From: Prorocentrum cordatum
Lineage: Eukaryota > Sar > Dinophyceae > Prorocentrales > Prorocentraceae
Direction of reading: 5' to 3'
Length of the DNA: 37,500 bases
Assembly: GCA_963575745.1 (NCBI GenBank)
Contig: CAUYUJ010020571.1
Location: forward strand, 1 to 37,500
The notes under the pieces were generated by a model. The model searched no databases and was not told the origin of the DNA. It saw only the letters and a list, made by a program, of their open reading frames with translations. Numbering within the stretch: position 1 is the first letter of the stretch; each line of letters begins with the position of its first letter. A program made the position numbers and the translations under genes. Below are positions 29,655-37,500 of the stretch, piece by piece.

Positions 29655-29885
29655 GGGAGCGGGAGGAGGACGAGTCCGAGGAGGAGGAGGGAGAGAAGGT
29701 GTTGGGAGGGAAGACAGAGGGCGGTCGTCGTCGTTTCACACACGTGAACGAGTCAGACGACTCAAATGACGGCGACGCCGCAGACGATGACGGCGACGAC
29801 CACGACGACGACGACGACGACGATTACGATGACAACGACGACGTCGGCGACGACGATGCAGGCGACGACGACGACGACGATCCAG
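29655..29885 (+). repeat. GGAGGA and GACGAC simple repeats
   Basis: A GAGGAGGAGG run (29655-29700) followed after a short gap by a GACGACGAC run (29790-29880). The acidic frames are artefacts. Confidence 0.9.
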
Positions 29886-29899
29886 CGTTCTCCCCCGAC

Positions 29900-30022
29900 C
29901 AGTTGTGCAGTGAGCGTAACTCGGCACGGATGGGCAGGTCTCCCTCTGAACGCATAGTTCGGATAGTGGCAGTGAGCTTAGCTCCGCCCATCCAGCAACC
30001 TGCCCGACCAGTTGTGCAGTGA
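29900..30022 (+). repeat. Leader-type repeat with GAGCNTANCTC palindromes
   Basis: Contains CCCGACCAGTTGTGCAGTGA twice (about 29893 and 30003), with GAGCGTAACTC at 29912-29922 and GAGCTTAGCTC at 29974-29984. The same palindrome occurs in the leader regions at 30524-30534 and 36211-36221. Confidence 0.7.
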
Positions 30023-30044
30023 GATCTAGAGACCGCCAGCGGGC

Positions 30045-30345
30045 TAAACCACAGCACACCACACGACACCACAGCACACCACACCACACCACACCACACC
30101 ACGGCACGCCACGCCACGCCACGCCACGCCACGCCACTCAACCCATACCAGCACGATCAGTAAACGCGACAGGAATCAGAAAAGGAACCAAGAAGCAGCA
30201 AAGGCGAGATCGGAGGAATCAGCAAAGGAGAGATTTCAGGAACCACACCGCACTGCACCGCACTAGACCACCCCGCACCAACACCACACCACACCGCACC
30301 ACACCGCACCACACCGCACCGCACCACACAAGACACCACTGTTCA
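30045..30345 (+). repeat. CACAC / CACGC pentamer tracts
   Basis: ACACCACACC and CACGCCACGC runs (30055-30135 and 30240-30330), separated by a GAATCAGCAAAGGAGAGA-rich middle. No gene. Confidence 0.9.
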
Positions 30346-30484
30346 CCACTACAAACCTCTACACACGACACCACACAACATCAGACGACGACACTTCAGC
30401 CCTAGAGGCCCCCAGGGCTCGCCACGAGGTCACCAAGGCTCTCAGGAGAGGCCCAAGTCTATATTTCCTCCAGCGTTGTCGTCG

Positions 30485-30506
30485 CTGTTGCCATTCTGGT
30501 TCACAG
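30485..30506 (+). other. Relict dinoflagellate spliced leader (diverged)
   Basis: Matches the dinoflagellate leader at 15 of 21 ungapped positions, or 17 of 21 with one inserted base. The best-preserved core is GCCATTCTGG, and it ends TTCACAG. It lies 76 bases upstream of the ATG at 30582, in the correct orientation. A less diverged leader occupies the matching place before the related start at 36264, which strengthens the call. Confidence 0.55.
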
Positions 30507-30581
30507 TGTTGCAGTGTGGCTGTGAGCTTAGCTCCGCCTACCAGCAATCGCTTCCGTCTACCAGCAATCGCTTCCGTAGTC

Positions 30582-31607
30582 ATGGAGAAGCGCCCGTACG
30601 CTCTGGTAACCTTGCTAGCCACGGGGGCTCCTTGGAGCGAGCAGCGCGAGGGCGCGTCCTTCGACGAGTTCATGCGGGACACGTTTGGAGCATCGATCGA
30701 TGGTGGCGGTCCGTCGCAAAGCCAAGATTTGGAATTTAGCTGCGCGCATCCGTCTCGGAACGGGTCGAATAGCTTGCTGAAAGGTCCTGCCGCATGCCGG
30801 TTTCCAGATGCGCGAGAGACTCCGCGCGTCATTCTTGCAGTGCTTGGCGCATGGTTACCGTCTGGCGAGGCTGACGTCATCCACAGTACGTTGCCCGGCA
30901 AGTCAGTCTGGAAGTTTTGGGTGGCTGTGCGTGCCGATGAGGAGGTGGTCATTGCCTCTCCTTTTGGCAACGACCGGTCGTCGCCGTACCGGCGTCGCCC
31001 AGCAGACATCGCGGATTGCCTGCCGCCAGAGCTACTCGGGCGAATAAAACGGAACGCCCTGCAAGCGATAGGCTACGCGGAGCAGGCCATCGCGAACAAG
31101 AAAGGTCAAAGTTCTAAGAGGCAGAGGGGGGATGGCAGCGGTGAGCTGAACTGCATGAGGAAAGTCGTCGCTCAGTTGGGCACGAAGGAGCTGCCTCCTC
31201 CGGAGTGCCGCAGCACTGCCTGGAAAGCTTGCGGTGACACGGTGTTTGCGCCGGTGGACATCGTGGCTCGGGGGTGCAGTTGCGGCCGCCTGGAGAAGTT
31301 CGCCGTGCACATGTCCGTCGACTGCCGCGGCTGAGGGCCCAGCAACGTGGCTCGCAAGACCACGTTCAACGTAGAGGCAGAGGTCGCGCCAGCGCTGCTG
31401 CATGCGGCGAAGGGCAAGCTGCTGTGCGAACTGCGGGCGGGGTCTGTTCGCAACGAAGATGTGGTGCGTCTGAAGGTTCACGAGGATAACCTCGGTTGTG
31501 CTTCCATCGTGTGCAAGATGCGCGCGCGTTCACTGACAGGGGTGCCCGTTGGCGCGTTGACTCCGACGGCGACTTCGCAATCGACAAGCACCGCATGCTG
31601 TGGATGA
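30582..31607 (+). pseudogene. N-terminal region of the helicase-like gene
   Basis: ATG 30582 is preferred over the in-frame ATG at 30516 because the related locus at 36264 starts at the same place (MEKRPYALVTLLATGAP here, MENRPRALVTLLGTGAP there). The frame runs to a TGA at 31332-31334 and then stays open in the same frame to 31607 (GPSNVARKTTFNVEAEVAPA). Motifs seen are CxC near residue 238 (CSCGRLEKFAVHMSVDC) and PPPECRSTAWKACGDTVF. From about 31550 a neighbouring frame takes over (DSDGDFAIDKHRMLWMISTR, IGIQGMRLAQPIEIFALLDR, to about 31700). Function of this part is unknown. One stop and two frame changes before the helicase core suggest decay or unrecognised introns. Confidence 0.6.
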
Positions 31608-33309
31608 TAAGTACGCGCGTACTGTCGAACATAGGCATCCAGGGCATGCGCTTAGCGCAGCCCATCGAGATATTCGCACTGCTAGACCGCGCGTTAGCCC
31701 AAATAGCCTCGAAGCGGCGTACCAGAGCGGAACGCTCCATGTCGTAGCGGCCGCGCCGAGGAAAGATCACGCTACTCGCATCACTCTGGAGCCAGAGGTG
31801 CACGCAGATGGAGAGTATCTCGGCGTCATCCGTGAATGGGTTGGCAACCGAGTATACCAGCACGCCGCCCTTTTTCGTAGCGCTACTGCGGAGGATACTC
31901 TTGGGCTCGGCGCTCTGCGGTCTGCCTTTTCCATAGCGCAGCCTTGGCGTGGACCGCTAGTCGCAGTCGGAAATGTGCTGAAGAATAGAGTCTCTCCATC
32001 GTCTGACTTCATCCAGACGGTATTGCGCAGGCGCGGCATTCAGCTGTCGGACGATCAGAAGCGACGCATGGAGATCATCAACGCGTCGGACAACCATCAC
32101 TTGGTCATACAGGCTTTTGCAGGTACTGGAAAGTCGCTACTTTTAGCTTTGCTGGTCGAGGCAGCGTTGGCCGACGTGGGCACACGGAATGGCGCAGTGG
32201 TGATCGTGACTCCTTCGCGTAATCTGCGTGACTCCATATTACAAGGTCCGGATTTCCTAGGCAACGTGTTCGTGGCGGATGATTACGGGCCCCGAGTTGT
32301 TTGGCTTGGGCGACCTTCAGATGCTCCCGGGGCGTTGAGCACATGGGAAAATAAGGTTGCGGACTTGGCGCAAGACTTGCTGCGCCCTCTGCGCGCAGAG
32401 GTGGAAGAGCTGGAAGCTTCGGTTCTACGCCCTGCTTTTCAGCGTATCTTGGAGTTCAGCATCTCCTGGAATGAGCTGCCGGCGGCCTCTGTTGTCGTGG
32501 TCGAGGACGCTGTGTTCGCGGCGCTGGGGGAGTTCCGCGGCCATGCTCGCCAGCACATGCTGCAGATCTTTGCCATCAAACGGCGAAGGGCGGAGCACTG
32601 GGACGACGTCATCACAGAAGGCACCAACGGTTATCTCATTGTTTCAACAATGGATTCTTTCGTCAAGTGGCGGGCGGGAGGCATTCAAGGATACATGATC
32701 CGTTTGTTGGATCGCCTGGAGATCAGCCTGTTCTGCATGGAGGAGTTTGAGTCCTACGACGTTTCCCAGGTGGTAGCTGCCTTGGCGAACGTGTCTGTAA
32801 AGACATTGCTCATGGTGGGGGGCCAGCATCAGAGAGTGGAGAATGTCGGTCGCCGGCGTTCGCGCACCACCTCCAGCTCCGACAGCGCCGTCGGCGCGCT
32901 GCCCTTCGCTCCGCGCGGCCTGGAAGGTGATGGCGAGGATTGCGCCGCGATGGCAGTGAGCGTAGCTCAACCCACACCGTCTGCTCTGACAGGAAGCGCG
33001 GCCATCCCTGAGGCCCGTCCGTGGTACGAATGGCGCCGAGACGGCGAGAATGTAGTCCTCGACGTTTGCAAAAGGTGCGGCAAGGACGTCTGCAACTACG
33101 TGGCGCAGTGCTTTGATTTCGCGAGCACTTTTGCTTCTGACTCGGCTGTCGCTCGTAACACCGCATTGCAGCACGTATTCTACGACGGCGACCAATGGTA
33201 CAGGAGTCCACTGCGGGGCGGTGACGAAGTCGGTTGGCACCCTCTCTTGTTCGAATGTCTATGCCACGCCAGCGGGAGTGGAAAGGTTTTCCACGACCAA
33301 CGGTGCTGA
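31600..33309 (+). CDS. Superfamily-1-type helicase core
   Basis: A 569-residue open frame; the true coding line probably enters it near 31700, so its first ~35 residues are doubtful. In order it shows LSDDQ (149-153, Q-type motif), a Walker A AFAGTGKS (172-179), VTPSRNLRD (203-211, motif Ia), a ~140-residue insertion with Arg/Glu-rich helices, VSTMDSF (348-354), MEEFE (380-384, motif II) and LMVGGQHQ (404-411, motif III). The family couples ATP hydrolysis to unwinding or moving along nucleic acid. Motif III usually has Gly-Asp before the Gln; here the Asp position is Gly (GGC at 32821-32823). The frame ends about 60 bases into a region where the next frame continues. Probably part of one long gene reaching 35615. 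Confidence 0.65.
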   Translation: MDDKYARTVEHRHPGHALSAAHRDIRTARPRVSPNSLEAAYQSGTLHVVAAAPRKDHATRITLEPEVHADGEYLGVIREWVGNRVYQHAALFRSATAEDTLGLGALRSAFSIAQPWRGPLVAVGNVLKNRVSPSSDFIQTVLRRRGIQLSDDQKRRMEIINASDNHHLVIQAFAGTGKSLLLALLVEAALADVGTRNGAVVIVTPSRNLRDSILQGPDFLGNVFVADDYGPRVVWLGRPSDAPGALSTWENKVADLAQDLLRPLRAEVEELEASVLRPAFQRILEFSISWNELPAASVVVVEDAVFAALGEFRGHARQHMLQIFAIKRRRAEHWDDVITEGTNGYLIVSTMDSFVKWRAGGIQGYMIRLLDRLEISLFCMEEFESYDVSQVVAALANVSVKTLLMVGGQHQRVENVGRRRSRTTSSSDSAVGALPFAPRGLEGDGEDCAAMAVSVAQPTPSALTGSAAIPEARPWYEWRRDGENVVLDVCKRCGKDVCNYVAQCFDFASTFASDSAVARNTALQHVFYDGDQWYRSPLRGGDEVGWHPLLFECLCHASGSGKVFHDQRC

Positions 33310-34343
33310 TCATCATGCCTTTGAGCCGGTCAGCAATCCTGCTGTGTTGCTTGATGCAAGCTGCTTTCGATGACGCAAGTCTGGGCTCAGGGGTCGTGAT
33401 CGCGTCGCCCCCTTTGAATGTGAGGGGGGAGAGCGTCCCTATAGCGCACTGTGTGCGGCATCGTCGCACTGTGGGTGCTCAGGACCAATGCGCTGGGACG
33501 CCGAGGAACTTGAACCAAGAGTACATCAACTTGACGCGCGGGGTGGTGAAGACTTGCATGCGGGTAGAATTACAACCGTTCGGGCATCCAGCAATGCCGC
33601 GCGACGCGCGCCATGAGTATGTCGGCGGTGGGTCCAGGGACGAGTTTTGCTCCGCGTACGCGAAGCGCAGGAACAGGCACATCTGGGACTACGAGCTTCC
33701 GTGGGGCATTCTCCAGGACCGCCAGAATATACAAGCGTCGTATCACGACTGCTTTGAGCGTAGGCTTCGAGATGATGCTGCTCGTCGTTTACATGACATC
33801 GCTGATGAGGTGCGGTGGAAGCTGTATCGGAACCAGATTCCAAACTTGCCGACCCTCGGCCAGGGATGCAGCGACTACAAATCCTTCGATGATGTCCTAG
33901 CGCAAGCAGCCGGCGCAGGCACCTCTCTGTCGCGATTCGCGCACGAGTCCACCAGGTCGCTTCGGGATTTGGGTCGTGGAGCGGCAGCCGAGCGATGGGG
34001 CGTGCAGGAGATGCACGACAAGGTGAGCCGCGATGTGGACTTGTTGGATTGGATGCCAGGCATGAAGTTCGGCCACTTGTTGCTGCCGTGCGCCACCGCA
34101 GAGGTGAGCTCCGAAGCAGGCAAAGGCGTGACGCGCCTCTGCTCCCCATTCCTTCATGCTCACGCGGGTCTGGAGGTCGAGAGCGCTATAACAGCACTCT
34201 GCAGCCTGGCCTGGTTTCTGTCGTTCGTGCTGGAGAAGGAACTCGTGTCGGATGCGCGTGTGAGCAGAGAACTGCATAAAATGCGGGTCATAAAGAAGAC
34301 GGGGACCTTTGGTTCAATAAGGCCTGCCAGTCCGGACGCATAG
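33310..34343 (+). pseudogene. Helicase gene, middle region
   Basis: Continues in a new frame. The first ATG of this frame is at 33234, but that part overlaps the core frame. The protein segment is of mixed composition with good coding appearance: YINLTRGVVKTCMRVELQPF, HIWDYELPWGILQDRQNIQA, DVDLLDWMPGMKFGHLLLPC and ESAITALCSLAWFLSFVLEK. By position it should hold the second helicase domain, but I cannot assign motifs with certainty. The shift from the previous frame near 33300 is either an intron or a mutation. Confidence 0.5.
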
Positions 34344-34843
34344 CCACAGCCATCACGGACAAGGGCAAGAGCGTAGTCTACATGTATGTTGGCGGAGGGG
34401 CAGTGGACCACGAGCAGTCTTACCTCTTGGGCGGCATCGTAGTAATCTGCAAGAGCTGGATGCGGGCGGTTTTGGTCTACTCCGCGGTTAGAATTGCGGG
34501 CCTCGCGTGCAACAACTCGATAGGCCCCATGGACTCCGCGTTGGTGATCTGCGACGAGACCGAGACAAGCGAGTCTACAACTGAACCCACAGCTGCGACG
34601 CAATCACCCGTTCTTGACTTCCACAAGCTCACTGAGGAGACGTGGCTTCGTATTGGTTCATTGTGTGACGTGGTTATGTCCGATGTCGAGGCGCCGCGGC
34701 GCACTGGACTGCGCGCGCGAGGTCGGCGCAATGCCTTTTCGGTCTGCGCGGGCGGGCGAGGCTCCCCACGGGATGCCCGATGGAAACGCTCGAAGGACAG
34801 TTCCGCCAGACAATTCAGCATGCAAGCGGCGTGTCGAACGTGA
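34344..34843 (+). pseudogene. Helicase gene, motif V/VI-like region
   Basis: Another frame takes over with SGRIATAITDKGKSVVYMYV, GGGAVDHEQSYLLGGIVV and then WMRAVLVYSAVRIAGLA (about 34456-34506). The last resembles helicase motif VI of superfamily 1 (Y-x-x-x-R-x-x-x-L). DSALVICDETETSESTTEPT follows. Coding moves to another frame between about 34680 and 34800 for the zinc module. Confidence 0.45.
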
Positions 34844-35615
34844 TGACTGGAAGAAGAGCCTGACCCCGAACAGCCACGGGTGCTCTGCTTGCAAAAAAGT
34901 TTTTGATGCAGGCGCTTGGGGCGCGCAGATTATTTACCACCATCGGCATTCCGATCGAGACCTCGCGTGCCCGGGCTGCGCAGAGCGAGGGTTCGCGCCC
35001 GGCAAGTACGACGAGCACCAGTGCGAAGATTGCTTCGAGAAATTGGGCCGCCTCGCGTTCGACAAATACGCGCTGTACAACGCGAAGAGGCGGGAGAAGT
35101 CCCGCTTGGTGTGCCTGGACTGTCAGACGAAGCTGCGGTGCGGGAAATGTAAAACGGCGTATGAGCTGAAGTACTGGTCGAAGTCTGAACGCGATAATCA
35201 CGCGTCTTCTCAGGGCACAACTCTGGTCTGCAAAGCATGCCGTGCGCTAGGGTTCCACCCGTGTGACCTGGAGACGTACACGTGCCAGACGTGCACATGC
35301 AGGTTCGGCGCCCGTAAGTTCAACCAAAAACTACTCGATCACCGCAAGAATAGCAATCGCAAGAAGCTTCAGTGCAAGCAGTGCGTCGCTGGCACCGAAG
35401 AACGAGTGCGCCACCTGCGCAAAGCACTGCAGAAGAGCAAGCGAAAGTGCAAGTGCCATTGCCGCATTCACCAGGACAAATGCCCGCTGACCCCCGTCCT
35501 TTTCGGAGAGAAACGCTGGCCGGGCAGCGACGGAGCGATATCCGCCGACGACCGGAAGTTCTTGGGCGAGTTGCAACCGATTCCGGAATGGTGGAGCAAA
35601 GCCTGGGGACGATGA
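34614..35615 (+). CDS. C-terminal module of four paired CxxC zinc fingers
   Basis: A 333-residue frame; internal Met 40 (34731) or a join from the preceding frame are likelier beginnings than the first ATG. It has eight CxxC pairs at residues 90/93, 119/122, 137/140, 167/170, 176/179, 206/209, 224/227 and 254/257. They form four modules of CxxC, 25-26 residues, CxxC, with similar interiors (YWSKSERDNH, KFNQKLLDHR). This looks like a tandem zinc-ribbon or Stc1-like array for nucleic-acid or protein binding. A Lys/Arg/Cys-rich stretch (SKRKCKCHCRIHQDKC) follows, and it ends WWSKAWGR. I take it as the C-terminal part of the helicase gene. Confidence 0.65.
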   Translation: MTSTSSLRRRGFVLVHCVTWLCPMSRRRGALDCAREVGAMPFRSARAGEAPHGMPDGNARRTVPPDNSACKRRVERDDWKKSLTPNSHGCSACKKVFDAGAWGAQIIYHHRHSDRDLACPGCAERGFAPGKYDEHQCEDCFEKLGRLAFDKYALYNAKRREKSRLVCLDCQTKLRCGKCKTAYELKYWSKSERDNHASSQGTTLVCKACRALGFHPCDLETYTCQTCTCRFGARKFNQKLLDHRKNSNRKKLQCKQCVAGTEERVRHLRKALQKSKRKCKCHCRIHQDKCPLTPVLFGEKRWPGSDGAISADDRKFLGELQPIPEWWSKAWGR

Positions 35616-36106
35616 GCTATCGCGCGGTGCCCGTCGAGCCAGACTCTTTCCACACGTTGTAGGGACCACCGATCGCCGAGATCTCTCGCTGCGCCGCTGC
35701 CTGAGCGCCTGAGCACCGCTGCCTGCTCTTCGACCAAGTCGACCAGGCTCGACGGCCTGTGCGAAAACATGTGCGTCCTCTTCAGAGTCCTCCTCCTCCG
35801 CCTCTGCCTCGTTTGATTCGTTTGATTCGTGTCCCTGGGATCTCGCTTTTGTTGGGCCCTGGTTCCTTTGCCGGTTCCTGTTAGCTCGCCTTCGGTGGTT
35901 CCTCCGATCTCGCCTTTGCTGGTGCCTGGTTTTTCTCTGGTTCCTATCGGGTTTACTAGTCGTGCTGGCTCCTGGGATTTCATTACTGCTGGTTCCTGGG
36001 AGTCGCGACAAGGGACGCGGGTTCACAAGGGAGTGTGAGAAAGGCTAGGATACACAAGAACTTTGCCATGAGGGGGTCGAAGGCATTGCGATTCCCTAGC
36101 GATTTT
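35616..36106. other. Spacer between the helicase and RS-protein loci
   Basis: Contains repeats of GGTTCCT and GATCTCGCC-type units (about 35845-36000, for example TTGCTGGTGCCTGGTTTTTC and TACTGCTGGTTCCTGGGAG). Minus-strand frames here are Arg/Gly/Thr-rich. No gene called. Confidence 0.5.
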
Positions 36107-36127
36107 CCGTAGCCATTGTGGCCCAAG
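36107..36127 (+). other. Relict dinoflagellate spliced leader
   Basis: Matches the 21 defined bases of the dinoflagellate leader at 19 positions: CCGTAGCCATTGTGGCCCAA followed by G, the differences being T to G at the 12th base and T to C at the 17th. It is 137 bases upstream of the ATG at 36264 in the same orientation. A genomic leader means the locus arose, at least in part, from a trans-spliced mRNA. Confidence 0.85.
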
Positions 36128-36181
36128 ACAAGCTGGCACAAGATATTCTCGGCCATTCCCCAACAATCTCCCTGTGGCTGT

Positions 36182-36221
36182 GAGTTAGCTCCGCCTACCA
36201 TTTGTGCAGTGAGCTTAGCTC
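36182..36221 (+). repeat. Leader palindromes GAG(C)TTAGCTC
   Basis: Two copies, GAGTTAGCTC (36182-36191) and GAGCTTAGCTC (36211-36221), between the relict leader and the ATG. The first is followed by CGCCTACCA as at 30535; the second by GGCACGGA as at 29923. Confidence 0.7.
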
Positions 36222-36263
36222 GGCACGGACGCTCTTCTTTCGAACACCGTAGTGCGTTCGGCA

Positions 36264-36475
36264 TGGAGAATCGCCCCCGCGCTCTGGTAACCTTGCTAGG
36301 CACGGGGGCTCCTGCTCACGGTGCTCACTCGACCTCGCGCGCGATGGCTCTCGTAGTGGCGAGGAACTTCGGAGTGACGTGGATCGTGCACTCCGTCGTG
36401 CGCGCCGTGACCCCCTCCTCGCAGCCGCTCCGAGGATCGTCCGCGCCCCCAGGAGGTGAAGCCCGACATCGATGA
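36264..36475 (+). pseudogene. 5' part sharing its start with the helicase gene
   Basis: From ATG 36264 the frame gives MENRPRALVTLLGTGAP, 14 of 17 residues as in the helicase gene start, then diverges (AHGAHSTSRAMALVVARNFG) and ends at 36475. The downstream frame opens at 36411, directly before a pyrimidine-rich CCCCCTCCTCGCAG that could be a 3' splice site. It may therefore be the first exon of the RS-rich protein, or a truncated helicase copy beside another gene. Confidence 0.5.
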
Positions 36476-37208
36476 CGTGCTTACTCGTGAACTAGACCTA
36501 TGGAAGGCGGATCCTAACCCCTGGAACTTCTGGGAGTGGCGCTCTAAGACTGTGCGTTCGAAAGCAGCCTGCGCATCCCGTACCTCTGCACCTGCTGGCG
36601 CCAGGAGCTCCCCTCCTCGGAGGCCCCGAAGCACCAGCATACCTCGGAGACGCATCCAGAGCAGGGCGCGCAGTCGTAGCCGCAGCAAGAGCATCCCAAG
36701 GGTGCGTGGATATCCGCCGCCGAGTCGCCCCCGTTCCAGTACGCACACGATGTGCCCAGACAAGCCCGATGAGCGCCTCAGCAACACCAAGAGCGTGACG
36801 AGACGTGAGCAGGAAGCTCGGACGGTCCACCGTCGCCAGGCTCTTGACGAAATCTCCGAGGCCACCACCGAGCGGGCAAGTGGCGTGGTTGGCGCGCAGC
36901 CCCAGAGGGGTAGCCGCCCGCCACCCGCACCTGGTCCTGCACCTACTATGCAGGAGATTCACGCCAAGATAACGGCGCGCCACGCGTTTCTGGACGCCCG
37001 TATTAACTTGTTGGAGGAACAATTAAAAGAAGCCCGTGCGTTGAGTTCCGAACTCCGCGATGCCCACGCGGCAGCAGCGGTCGAGGAAGCTCGCGTGGTC
37101 AGCTCTTCGGACTCCCCTGTCCCCGTCCGCCGCCAGAAGCCGCAGCTGAAGACAGCGGCCACCAAGGACAGCACCAAGAAGAAGGGGAAGGCTAAGGGCA
37201 AGCGTTAA
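36411..37208 (+). CDS. RS-rich, coiled-coil, basic-tailed protein
   Basis: The open frame runs from about 36411 to the stop at 37208. No ATG begins it; the first start-like codon is GTG 36456, so the true start is probably upstream across a splice or frameshift. Counting from 36456: an acidic/aromatic N-terminus (DVLTRELDLWKADPNPWNFW), an Arg/Ser/Pro-rich segment (residues 40-95, with SRARSRSRSKS), a linker, a predicted coiled coil at 165-212 (KITARHAFLDARINLLEEQL), and a Lys-rich tail (STKKKGKAKGKR). RS segments occur in splicing and other nuclear RNA-binding proteins, so a nuclear role is plausible; no domain is recognised. Confidence 0.55.
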   Translation, partial: PPPRSRSEDRPRPQEVKPDIDDVLTRELDLWKADPNPWNFWEWRSKTVRSKAACASRTSAPAGARSSPPRRPRSTSIPRRRIQSRARSRSRSKSIPRVRGYPPPSRPRSSTHTMCPDKPDERLSNTKSVTRREQEARTVHRRQALDEISEATTERASGVVGAQPQRGSRPPPAPGPAPTMQEIHAKITARHAFLDARINLLEEQLKEARALSSELRDAHAAAAVEEARVVSSSDSPVPVRRQKPQLKTAATKDSTKKKGKAKGKR

Positions 37209-37500
37209 CTCCGCCGTCTGCTGATGACGCGTACTTCCGTGTGCCGCCTATTGTGGGTTCTACGGAATCAACTTTACTTTTCTGGAGTGCCGCCCGCGGT
37301 GGTCGCCGTTATTGTCTCTTATTCTTGGTGCTAGCTGGGTTCCGTGGGGTTCGAGGCATTGGGCTCAGATGGTGTGTGGTCTTTCCTCCAGTACTGGCTA
37401 GTGCAATACTTACCACTATGGTTTTTACGCTGCTATACCGTTGGGTTCTGTGGTGCTGGATGCTTTACTGGCGAAGCTATCTCTGGGTACAGTGAGGCTG
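37209..37500 (+). other. Downstream of the RS-rich gene, no gene called
   Basis: T-rich mixed DNA. A short hydrophobic Trp/Leu-rich frame (37241-37495) has no recognisable family and may be untranslated sequence of the preceding gene. Confidence 0.4.

Noticed and set aside
1-37500. tRNA, rRNA or spliceosomal RNA genes
   Set aside because: No tRNA B-box-like GGTTCGANTCC in a cloverleaf context, no rRNA core sequence and no U1, U2, U4, U5 or U6 signature was found by eye; a covariance-model scan would be needed to exclude divergent ones.

Overview
The window reads as nuclear DNA of a photosynthetic dinoflagellate. Three things support this. First, there are three relict copies of the dinoflagellate spliced leader, each upstream of an ATG on the correct strand (18257-18288 minus, 30485-30506 plus, 36107-36127 plus). 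Second, there is a decayed fragment of a peridinin/chlorophyll a-c light-harvesting polyprotein (16076-16528 minus). Third, the DNA is GC-rich, gene-poor, full of satellites and carries mRNA-derived gene copies. No bacterial-type operons, rRNA, tRNA or CRISPR arrays were seen.

Layout. 1-5.6 kb: an inverted-repeat-bounded element (about 350-1950) made of hairpin repeats, a (TCA)n tract, and four to five tandem copies of a roughly 420-bp block whose inverted copy opens the window. A short palindrome-cored motif is scattered through 2.9-5.4 kb. 5.58-8.94 kb: a giant foldback whose two arms are arrays of the same 90-bp satellite in opposite orientation. 9.4-10.9 kb: an A-rich minisatellite and a 1-kb (CA)n/(ACAT)n tract. 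11.2-14.5 kb: higher-order tandem repeats. 14.5-18.3 kb, minus strand: two hypothetical ORFs, the light-harvesting fragment, and a broken ten-unit PPR-like gene behind a relict spliced leader. 18.3-21.1 kb: simple repeats and minisatellites.

21.1-27.8 kb: a decayed DIRS-like retroelement. Its order is a Cys-rich/transmembrane leader ORF, a gag-like region, reverse transcriptase, RNase H, a tyrosine-recombinase-like domain and a methyltransferase-like domain, bracketed by 120-bp direct repeats. A 367-bp TA-flanked inverted-repeat element (21766-22132) has inserted cleanly in its leader ORF. The reverse transcriptase, RNase H and recombinase domains each lack a key catalytic residue, so the copy looks dead.

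27.8-30.4 kb: simple repeats and dispersed motifs. 30.5-35.6 kb, plus strand: a long helicase gene (superfamily 1 type) with a C-terminal zinc module of eight CxxC pairs. It is split over several frames and probably is a retroposed, decaying copy. 36.1-37.2 kb: a second locus that shares the helicase gene's leader motif and first residues but continues into an unrelated RS-rich, coiled-coil, basic protein.

The genes do not form a pathway. The unifying theme is mRNA recycling (spliced-leader-bearing messages copied back to DNA), retrotransposition, and expansion of foldback and satellite DNA. All family names come from reading motifs by eye; no database search was run.
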